Shown: positions 56,679 through 64,000 of the stretch, one piece after another
Layout of the letters: each line of letters begins with the position of its first letter
How positions within the stretch are numbered: the first letter of the stretch is position 1
Assembly: GCF_018294505.1 (NCBI RefSeq)
Contig: NC_057801.1
Span: forward strand, 850,110,896-850,174,895
DNA length: 64,000 bases
Origin: Triticum aestivum
Lineage: Eukaryota > Streptophyta > Magnoliopsida > Poales > Poaceae
Reading direction: 5' to 3'
The notes under the pieces: generated by a model
The model's input: the letters and a program-made list of their open reading frames with translations, nothing else
What the model was told of the DNA's origin: nothing
Databases searched by the model: none
Position numbers and translations under genes: made by a program

Positions 56679-57697
56679 CGGGGTGGACACCACGAGCAGG
56701 CTTTTTGGCCCGCTAAGGACCGGACCGATCGGTCCTAGCCCGCTGAATAAAATGGCCGGTCCGGTTACCAAATATCAGCCCGAAAAAGATTCGGTCCGGT
56801 CCGGATTTAGCTCGGTCCCACACGGTTAACCGAGACAGCGCCGCACACGATTCAGCGTCGCGCGCATTCAGCGTTATTCATTCTCTTCAATTCTGTGCGA
56901 TCCACAAATCTCAGAAATCATGACCGATCGCTACGCTAACGCCTCCCCACGATCCTATTAACGCGTGCCATCCAACAAAAAATTGATCAGAGGCAGGCCA
57001 TAACTGCACCTGTACGTGGACATACACGTGAGATGCCCTATTTATTTGCAACATGCAAATTGTAAAATTGATAGCTATGCCACATGCAACAACTCTGCAT
57101 TCTGAAATCCTATCGACTCAACAAAATTAACGTGACAGAAAACAGCAAACAATGAGGAAACAAGATTTTTTTCTTGAGAACAAAGAGGCAAAAAGATTAA
57201 TACTAGCGTCACCAGGAACAGACCCGTGCCTCCCGGATGAAGAAACTCCAACTGCCCCAGCTTGGCGAATGCCTCGCCGACTCATACCACTAAGAACTGG
57301 GGCACCACCGCACCAGCAAGAACGCGCTGACGGTGACGCCGCCGCTGCCTCTCGATCGAGGCGTCTTTGCGTTTCTTCTCAACGAGCATGGAGACGGCCA
57401 TGCCGAGCGTGGCGAGGACGAGATCCGCGGCTGCTTTCCATCTCCTTCTCCTTGCCATGGCCCATAGACTCCTGCCGACGTGCACCGCCGCTCGCCGTCG
57501 CCATGCACCGCCGCTCGCGATGGCCGTACGTCTCCATGGGCGGTCCACTCGGTCCGTCCCGAGCTTTACCACCTTCGGTCTGGTGCATGAAAAGAGGACC
57601 GCAGTGCTGCTTGGTCCGGTTCGGTACGGTCCGCCGGCGGCCGGTCCAAACGGTGGCTCGGTCAGGGACCGGACTGGCCCGGATCGTGTCCATCCTG
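56679..57697. mobile_element. Possible non-autonomous hAT-like element
   Basis: The ends are cggggtggacac (56679) and gtgtccatcctg (57686-57697), which pair as inverted repeats in 10 of 12 positions. Inside each end are further inverted words (ggcccg, ggaccggac). Ends of this kind, with repeated GGTCCGGT sequence just inside, occur in plant hAT elements. A clean 8-bp target duplication was not found; agtggta and agtcgta flank loosely. The interior has a minus-strand frame (57572-57282) with VLATLGMAVSMLVEKKRKDA that may be a captured fragment, not trusted as a gene. Confidence 0.4.
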
Positions 57698-57952
57698 AGT
57701 CGTAATGGTCGATGTAGCGCGGAAGACGGTGGCAGTTTGTGTCGTTGTCGAATTAGTCGAGAGCGTAGGGTGGTGTACCCAGTTGTCGAGGTAGCCGTGC
57801 GAAGAATGTCGTGGTCGATGTTGAGTCGGGGTAGCCGGTGTCGAGATAATTGCCATGGAGCCACGGGCGCAGGAAGGCGCCGAGTTAGTCATAGGCGCAG
57901 TGGTGTTGAAGTAGTGGTGCGCCGGGAAGAAGACGTTGTCACTAGTGCAGAA

Positions 57953-58150
57953 CCGGCCTTTAGTGCCGGTTCGTGACGACCTTTAGTGCCGGTTCGCCAA
58001 CCGGCACTAAAGAGTGGGGACTAAAGCCCCCCCCCCCTTTAGTACAGGTTCGTCACGAACCGGCGTTAAAGTACCACCACGTGGCACGAGCCAGGCCCGG
58101 GTGCGCGTAGGTCTTCAGTACCGGTTGGTAACACCAACCGGTACTAAATG
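57953..58150. repeat. Left subterminal repeats of CACTA C
   Basis: Alternating ctttagtgccggttcg and its inverse, with one diverged pair (gtaccggttggtaacaccaa). They are potential hairpins and presumed binding sites of a CACTA TNPA-type protein. Confidence 0.85.
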
Positions 58151-58700
58151 TTTGGGTGTTTTTTTTTAATTTTTCCTTTAGTTTTACGTTTTCAATTTAA
58201 TTTAGTGATTGTTTTACATTAAAATGAGTTGTTAAATCCATATCCATATTATACTTGATCACCTAATTAGGTGATCAAGTATAATATATATGGATATGAC
58301 ATATATACTTGATCACTTAGGTAGGATCCATCCAGCTGAAACTAATCTGCGGTTTCTTTCATTAAATGATATAATAACTCATCATCATATCATCATATTA
58401 ATATAAAAACTCTTGCATCATATCATCAACATGAGTATATATATATACTCTAGCTAGCTAGCTAAAAATCATCATAGTCGTCATTATCACTATTTAATCA
58501 TCATAGTCATTACCGCTATCTAATCACCACCAACACTAGCTTAAAGAAGAAACATTCACTTGTACCAGAAGCAAAAATATCATCGAGTTCAACATGATGG
58601 TCATGATATTATAAGCATTCATATATAACACCACAAAAGCAAATCACACGTTGAGATTAAGTTCAGAACGAAGAACACGGACATGAAAGGACAAGTACTA
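58151..58700. other. AT-rich spacer of CACTA C with short palindrome
   Basis: It contains the inverted repeat atattatacttgatcaccta / taggtgatcaagtataatat (58246-58287) and many atcatcat words. It is the 3' flank of the B3-like gene. No coding sequence was found. Confidence 0.5.
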
Positions 58701-58719
58701 AGAGCATGAACTAGCTAAA

Positions 58720-59960
58720 TCACTCCTGCTGCTCTCTCTCAGGTAAAATAGCATAGAACATGTATAGCTCTCCTGATTCATCATACTGAAGCATGCAGAT
58801 GAACCTGTCTTCTAATCGTGGGCTGCGCTTCTCATTGCTGCCCCCTAGTATTTCTCTACGATCGTTAACAATTTTCCTCCAATCTTTCACTATTAAGCAT
58901 TCATCGCTTCTAGAAATCCTGAATGCACTCATGCGCAATGCAGGATATCTTGGCCGTAAGCTAACAATTGACATGCGACCTTTAGTATGGATCCCCAGAG
59001 GCACAACTGTCATCGGGGGTCCCTGTTGAAGAACATCGTATAGTACTTAATTAATATATTTAGCAATGAAAGTTTAGCAAAAAAATTATGTATGCAAAAG
59101 ATGCACTGAGGACAAATAGTAAAAATCTTATCATCATTTCTAAATAGATGTGACTGTAGTTCAATACGATCACTATTGGTCGCACTTTTTGAGTAGTAAC
59201 AATTCTAAGTCCAGGAAGAAAATTTGTCTTGACAGTATGAAGACCCTCAAGCCATGAAACATAATGACTTATCTCCTCGCAGTTTAGTTTATCTCTGGGA
59301 CAGTAGTAGGTCCTGTCTACCAAGCGGCGGACATGTTTGCTTGAATGGAAATAAGCTGTCAATAGAAATTAGTTGTCAATTATATTTGAATAAGCAATAT
59401 CAAAAACAAAAATATAGTTGAGAATAACTCACATAATGGTAGAACTGGAGGCGTCTGCACATCGACCCATATGTTTCTGTTACCTTTAATATCATCTTCT
59501 GGACGAATATCAAAGGTGATAACCATATCAAGCACAAATGCATAAGCCTTGCATAGTGTTTGCCAAGTTTTGCATTCAAAATAGGTGTATGTCTTTGCAT
59601 TGTATACTTTGACGTTGAAAGTATAATCATGCTCACTTTTTTAGGTAAACTCTCTTTACCTTCATAGTTTCCATATCATTGAAACCTATCTTATCCAAGA
59701 CAAAAATTATTGCATGGCAGGGGATGCGCTAGTAGAATAGTGAAAATTAAAAATTATAAGTCAGGCAAATGAAGCATATATAAGTCATCCTTAATTACGA
59801 AAACAGACTTGTCGTTGTGACTTACTGTATCGAATTCGAAGGTCTCATCCAGCTTGATGCTGAATCGCCTATCATCAACAAGGAAATTTTTGTCGCACAG
59901 GCCGCGCTGGTCTTCACAGTATTCGCACATAATGAATTTTTTTCCGTCGTCAGACGACAT
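58720..59960 (-). pseudogene. Captured B3-like gene fragment in CACTA C
   Basis: Four leftward exon-like blocks. 59960-59820 starts MSSDDGKKFIMCEYCEDQRG. 59710-59430 encodes CHAIIFVLDKIGFNDMETMK, and after a one-base shift in the T6 run at 59637-59642 continues YTFNVKVYNAKTYTYFECKT and AYAFVLDMVITFDIRPEDD, ending PPVLPLC. 59360-59140 encodes HVRRLVDRTYYCPRDKL and SHYVSWLEGLHTVKTNFLPG. 59030-58720 encodes MSIVSLRPRYPALRMSAFRI and VKDWRKIVNDRREILGG. The second and fourth blocks look like plant B3 DNA-binding domains, a tentative call from pattern. Such fragments are common in Triticeae CACTA elements. The frameshift makes this copy unlikely to be functional. Exon edges are approximate. Confidence 0.55.
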
Positions 59961-60019
59961 TTCCTATATATGTTCATATAGGCGAAACATTAAACACGTA
60001 CTAATTCAATTAATTCAAC

Positions 60020-60775
60020 TAATTCCACTAAGCATTTACTAAAAATAAACTAGTTATATTAATTCAACTAGTTTAAATAATCTCATATACCTAAATTTTC
60101 TTACTAAAAATAAACTAGTTATATTAATTCAACTAGTTCAAATAATCTCATATACCTAAATTTTCTTACTAAAAATAAACTATTTCTATTAATTCAACTA
60201 GTTCAACTAAGCATTTACTAAAAATAAACTAGTTCTGTTAATTCAACTAATTCAAATAATCTCATATACCTAAATTTTCTTACTAAAAATAAACTAGTTA
60301 TATTAATTCAACTAGTTCAAATAATCTCATATACCTAAATTTTCTTACTAAAAATAAACTAGTTATATTAATTCTACTAGTTCAAATAATCTCATATACC
60401 TACATTTCCTTACTAAAAATAAACTAGTTCTATTAATTCAACTAGTTCAAATAATCTCATATACTTAAATTTTCTTACTAAAAATAAACTAGTTCTATTA
60501 ATTCAACTAGTTCAACTAAGCATTTACTAAAAATAAACTAGTTATATTAATTCAACTAGTTTAAATAATCTCATATACCTAAATTTCCTTACAAAAACAA
60601 ACTAGTTATATTAATTCAACTAGTTGAAATAATCTCATATACCTAAATTTTCTTACTAAAAATAAATTAATTCTATTAGTTCAACTAAGCATTTGCTAAA
60701 AATAAACTAGTTATATTAATTCAACTAGTTCAAATAATCTCATATACCTAAATTTTCTTACTAAAAACAGAAAAT
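60020..60775. repeat. About 65-bp minisatellite in CACTA C
   Basis: Units of ctcatatacctaaattttct, tactaaaaataaactagtta and tattaattcaactagttcaa recur about ten times with small changes; some units are shortened and carry aagcatttactaaaaa instead. It lies between the B3-like exons and the GC-rich block, so it would be an intron of the leftward gene. Confidence 0.9.
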
Positions 60776-60810
60776 AAGTAAAAAAATAGAAAACAGAAAA
60801 TAAGTAAAAA

Positions 60811-60896
60811 AATGTGTGTGTGTGTGTGTGTATGTGTGTACGTACATGTCTGTGTGTATGTGTGTGTGTATGTGTGTGTGTATGTGTGTGTGTGGG
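60811..60896. repeat. GT microsatellite
   Basis: tgtgtgtgtgtgtgtgtatg-type repeats of about 85 bp, interrupted by ta, tc and acgtac. They join the minisatellite to the GC-rich block. Confidence 0.9.
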
Positions 60897-61190
60897 TACG
60901 ACGAGCGGGCGTACGGGCGGCGGGGGCGGTGACGACGGGTGGCGGGGGCGGCGAGGGCGGCGACGACGGGCGGCGGGGGCGGCGACGACGACGGGCGGCT
61001 GGAGTGGCGGGGGCGGCGACGACGACGGGCGGCGGGGGCGCGCGGCGACAACGTGGACGGCGACGACGGGCGGCGGGGGCGGCGAGGGCACGGCGGGGAC
61101 GGCGACGACATACGTGCGGCAGGGGCGGCGATCGAGGGTGGCGGGGGCGACGACGCGGCGGCGCGGCGGCGTCGGCGTCGTCGGCGATAG
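60897..61190 (-). other. GC-rich trinucleotide block, possible 5' exon of the B3-like gene
   Basis: Repeats of ggcgacgacgggcggcgggg. Frames on both strands are open by composition only. It lies directly downstream, in the leftward sense, of the internal TATA (61255-61262), as the GC block of CACTA A does relative to its own TATA. It was probably transcribed, but no protein is claimed. Confidence 0.45.
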
Positions 61191-61254
61191 ATCGAGTCGC
61201 GGGAGAAGAAGTGGAGAAGTGGTCGACGATGGAACTGATTTATCGTAAGTGTAG

Positions 61255-61430
61255 TATTTATAGGAGGGGCCTTTAGTACCGGTTGGGGCCACCAATCGGT
61301 ACTAAAGGCCTATTTTGGACAGACCAAGCGGCGGGAAACGAGGGCCTTTAGTACCGGTTGGTGGATCTAATCGGTACTAAAGGCCCCTCCATTAGTACCG
61401 GTTGGAACCACCAACCGGTACTAAAGGCCG
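61255..61430 (-). promoter_or_regulatory. Internal subterminal-repeat cluster with TATA box (CACTA C)
   Basis: tatttata at 61255-61262 is followed by three pairs of ctttagtaccggttgg and its inverse (61269-61428), nearly 1.5 kb away from either end's repeats. The arrangement equals that at the promoter end of CACTA A (6175-6445). It is read as the promoter of the leftward B3-like gene. Confidence 0.55.
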
Positions 61431-61639
61431 TGCGCTGCCACCCGCGGTGCTATTTTTAGTCCCGCCTCGCCGAGCGAAGGGCAGCCGCACTGATTTATAA
61501 ATCCAGCCGCGGCTGCCATTTCGAACTCCTCTATATAGTAGGCTTCTGGGCCTAACTTCGGCGCGCTGCCCTGTGAGTCTGCTGGCCCTTCTGGGCTTGA
61601 ATTTGCACATCCTAGGTCTGTCATGCCCACCCGTCAGCT

Positions 61640-62035
61640 CCCCAACATTTTTTTATATTTTTTTCTTTTCTGCATTATTTATTTTCTTCTATTTATTTTT
61701 GAGTAATTTTTTTATATAGTTCTTTCTTTTCTGCTTTATTTGTTTTCTTCTATTTATTTTTGAGTAGTTTTTTTTGTTGTATTTAGTTTCTTTGTGAATA
61801 TTTTTCTTTATATAATTTTTTTATTTTCTGCATTATTTATTTTCTTCTATTTATTTTTGAGTAATTTTTTTATATTTGTTTTTCTTTTCTGCTTTATTTT
61901 TTTCTTCTATTTATTTCTGAGTACTTTCTTTTGCTGTATTTAGTATTTTGTGAATATTTATTTCTGAGTACTTTCTTTTTCTCTTTTCTGCATTATTTAT
62001 TTTCTTCAACATTTTCAGAGTTTGTTTTGTAGTGA
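61640..62035. repeat. T-rich tandem repeats, about 55-60-bp unit
   Basis: The phrase ttcttttctgcattatttat, followed by tttcttctatttatttttga and gta, recurs about six times with variation. It occupies the same relative place as the T-rich block 1262-1690 of CACTA A. Confidence 0.8.
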
Positions 62036-62905
62036 TTTTTATTTTCACGGTCATTTAGCTCTAAACTAAACTAATCGATGACTGAAAAACAACAAATGAT
62101 GTCAGAACGTGTTGGAAATTAATGACATCGCTTCGAATGCTCCATAATGCCGGCTCAAAAAAAGTCTGGAGTTCAAATAAGTTAAAAATATGAAGTGCCC
62201 GTGTAACTGATGAGTTCTCGTCCGAAACTCTGATACTCTGAAAGAGATTGTCTTGTTTGTACACGAAGTTCGTCCAGTTTTTGCCGTGACCCTCTCTACT
62301 CTTTCGCACATGCTATGCGGGTGAAATGATGATACTTTCAACATTTTCAGAGTTTGTTTTGTAGTGATTTTTATTTTCACGGTCATTTAGCTCTGATCTA
62401 AACAAATCAATGACTGAAAAACAGCAAATGATGTCAGAACATGTTGGAAATTGATGACGTCGCTTCGAATGCTGCATAATGCCGGCTCAAAAAAGTCTGG
62501 AGTTCAAATAAGTTAAAAAAATGAAGTGCCCGTGTAACTGATGTGTTCTCGTCCGAAACCGGTGAAGACTCATATTGAGTCCACAAATTATACACATAGA
62601 GTTCAATGAAGACCAAATGCTTGTGATAGTTTGAGAAGTAACATATTTAAATTTTGCATCTGAACGCAGAAAAAATACATTGATCAGTACCGCCTTTCTG
62701 CCAAAACGCGCTACTGCTACAGAGAAGTACATAAAAATACATTGATCATCAATGATCTTTTTGTATAGAATCTAAATTGTCAATAGAAATTTACCACCGA
62801 TTTAAGAACCGGCGAAGACTCCTATTATAGCCACAGATCCTACACATAGAGTTCAATGAACACCAAATGCTTGTGATAGTTTGAGAAGTATCATATTTAA
62901 GGTGG
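62008..62905. repeat. About 330-bp duplication and a further about 250-bp duplication
   Basis: A segment from ttcaacattttcagagtttg to actgatgagttctcgtccga occurs at about 62008-62228 and 62337-62558. A second segment, cacatagagttcaatgaaga... to ...tttgagaagta, occurs at about 62591-62655 and 62841-62905. Frames inside are shadows. It is non-coding filler common in this CACTA group. Confidence 0.8.
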
Positions 62906-62955
62906 TCAAAATCTTGCTAGGGGAGCGAGATGGGACTAAAAGTAGCCCTGCCACA

Positions 62956-63137
62956 ACCTCTTTAGTACCGGTTCGTGCCACGAACCGGTACTAAAGGTGC
63001 TAAAGATTCGCAATGAACCGGTACTAAAGCTCTCCTCCTGCCTAGTCATTTGAACCTGCACTAATGGACATATTAGTGCCGGCTCATATGCAAACCGGTA
63101 CTAATGTTTCTCAGATTTGCCCCTTTTTCTACTAGTG
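62956..63137. repeat. Right subterminal repeats and terminus of CACTA C
   Basis: ctttagtaccggttcgtgcc and its inverse repeat to about 63115, followed by the terminal ttttctactagtg. The TSD copy tgt follows at 63138. Confidence 0.9.
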
Positions 63138-63630
63138 TGTTAACGACGCGTCGCATCGGGTTTGCCAAGCCCGGGGACACATCGTGAACAAAGGCCCGCA
63201 TCAGTGTTGCCACACCGAGCATGCGTATACGGATGAAGATAAAGTTGAGGAAGCGCCGCTCTAAGCTTGCCAGGGGACACATCGTGGATGAAGGCACGCA
63301 TTGGTGTTGCCAGCACAGGACATTCGCAGAGGAGAGACCAGCATGAGTTGGTCCAATCGGCATGGGGGCTGATGTCACCAACTGTGTTCGGAGTAGACGA
63401 AGTGGTTGAGCTAGATGACGGCGATGCTGGCGATGGGCTGGTGCTGGACGAAAACAAAGATGGGTGGACTGGCGACAGCGGCGGCTGAAGAAGAGCCGCT
63501 GGAATCGTTGATTTATTGCTTGAGCCTCGTGGGCATTTTTATAGGAGTACATGATCTATTTGAAGCCCCAGACAAGCCAGAATACTTCCTAGTCTATCCT
63601 ATCTTTCCAATACAATCACCCTACTCAACA

Positions 63631-64000
63631 CTTACATACGCGCACAAGAATCTGCATGCTGCATGCATATATTCCGCTTGATTTATTACTGCTCTAGTAC
63701 TTGCTGCCTCTATTGATATTTGTACTTACAAGACTAATAGTAAGAAATTAACCGAGAAAGAGCCAAAGACGTGTAAGATGCATTATCGCTGTTGTGGGCT
63801 CTAGGCCTGTGTATTGGTACTAGCTTAGGTACGTATAGGCATGCATTTTGCATGGCGTACGTCCACAAGCTTGTCTCTCGAAACTTTATAAACTAGACGT
63901 TTAATCAGGCCCAACTGCAGCAGCCCGTCCATTTGTTTGGGTCACACATGTTATACTCATGACTACATACATGGCTCCTGCATGATTTAGGCACGCACGT
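63631..64000. other. Right edge, nothing recognised
   Basis: Mixed-composition sequence beyond the LTR-like repeat. No coding frame, repeat or signal was identified. Confidence 0.5.

Larger units (their letters stand above)
57940..63137 (-). mobile_element. Complete CACTA transposon C (non-autonomous), 5198 bp
   Basis: The left end CACTAGTGCAGAACCGG starts at 57940 and the right end TTTTTCTACTAGTG finishes at 63137. The 3-bp TSD tgt flanks it (57937-57939 and 63138-63140). Subterminal repeats with the core CCGGTTCGTGxCACGAACCGG lie at 57953-58150 and 62956-63115. It has no transposase. It carries a leftward B3-like gene fragment, a minisatellite, a GC-rich block, an internal repeat-plus-TATA cluster and T-rich tandem repeats. 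Confidence 0.93.
56324..63630 (+). mobile_element. Small LTR-like element hosting hAT-like and CACTA insertions
   Basis: A sequence of about 130 bp (tgatttattgcttgagcctc, taggagtacatgatctattt, ccagaatactcc, tccaatacaatca, then caaca) occurs at about 56357-56484 and again in the same orientation at about 63503-63630. The left copy would be an LTR TGTTAG...CAACA (56324-56484). Flanking cttat and cttac agree in four of five bases. After removing the hAT-like (56679-57697) and CACTA C (57940-63137) insertions, about 1.1 kb remains, with no coding capacity. The interior repeats gggacacatcgtg...gtgttgcca at 63172 and 63275. The start of the right LTR is not clear, so the border there is uncertain. 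Confidence 0.5.

Noticed and set aside
57152..57976. Plus-strand 274-residue frame
   Set aside because: It crosses the hAT-like end and the CACTA C border, is Arg/Ser-rich and shows no domain.
60711..61295. Proline/arginine/glycine-rich frames of 83-194 residues on both strands
   Set aside because: They are the product of simple GC and GT repeats; at most untranslated or 5' exon sequence.

Overview
This is a plant nuclear window. The repeat families point to a grass of the Triticeae (wheat, Aegilops, rye or barley group). The evidence is LTRs of the Angela/BARE/WIS Copia type, Athila-type and non-autonomous Gypsy elements, CACTA transposons with subterminal repeats built on a palindromic CCGGTTGGTGGCACCAACCGG core, Stowaway MITEs and a small F-box/DUF295 gene group. 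Family names come from recognition and are tentative; element borders, target-site duplications (TSDs) and stop codons were read from the bases. Everything up to about 50.9 kb is nested transposable elements. The only host-gene-like stretch is about 51.2-55.0 kb, and 56.3-63.6 kb is again transposons. I found no rRNA, tRNA or CRISPR.

Layout: (1) 1-6481, CACTA element A, left end outside the window, with a nearly intact TNP2-type transposase broken by one stop codon and a small coiled-coil membrane protein. (2) 6482-10803, part of a second CACTA family (B) with a Ptta/En/Spm-DUF8039-Ulp1-like gene and a small RNase-H1-N-terminal-domain membrane protein. (3) 10804-16503, an Athila-type Gypsy element inserted in that gene, with its 3' part missing. 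(4) 16504-21929, Angela copy 1, inserted in the Gypsy and broken off inside reverse transcriptase. (5) 21929-29455, a reversed LTR fragment, unexplained gene-like sequence, and a Copia element with a 118-bp LTR. (6) 29456-31859 plus 49653-50913, the 3' part of Angela copy 2. Its LTR is split by a non-autonomous Gypsy (31860-49647, TSD ggttg), which in turn holds a very young Copia (32879-41567, TSD tggag, LTRs differing at 6 of 1749 bases).

(7) 50914-56323, low-copy sequence with an F-box fragment, an F-box/DUF295 gene on the minus strand, a DUF295 gene lacking its F-box on the plus strand, and two Stowaway MITEs. (8) 56324-63630, a small LTR-like element hosting a hAT-like element and a complete 5198-bp CACTA (C, 57940-63137, TSD tgt) that carries a B3-like gene fragment. 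(9) 63631-64000, nothing recognised.

Three points stand out. Both CACTA families encode a small protein ending in one hydrophobic helix, beside otherwise unrelated genes. CACTA A and C carry an internal copy of the terminal-repeat-plus-TATA module, apparently serving as a second promoter. The young Copia has decayed coding sequence between nearly identical LTRs, so it must have been moved by proteins made elsewhere.
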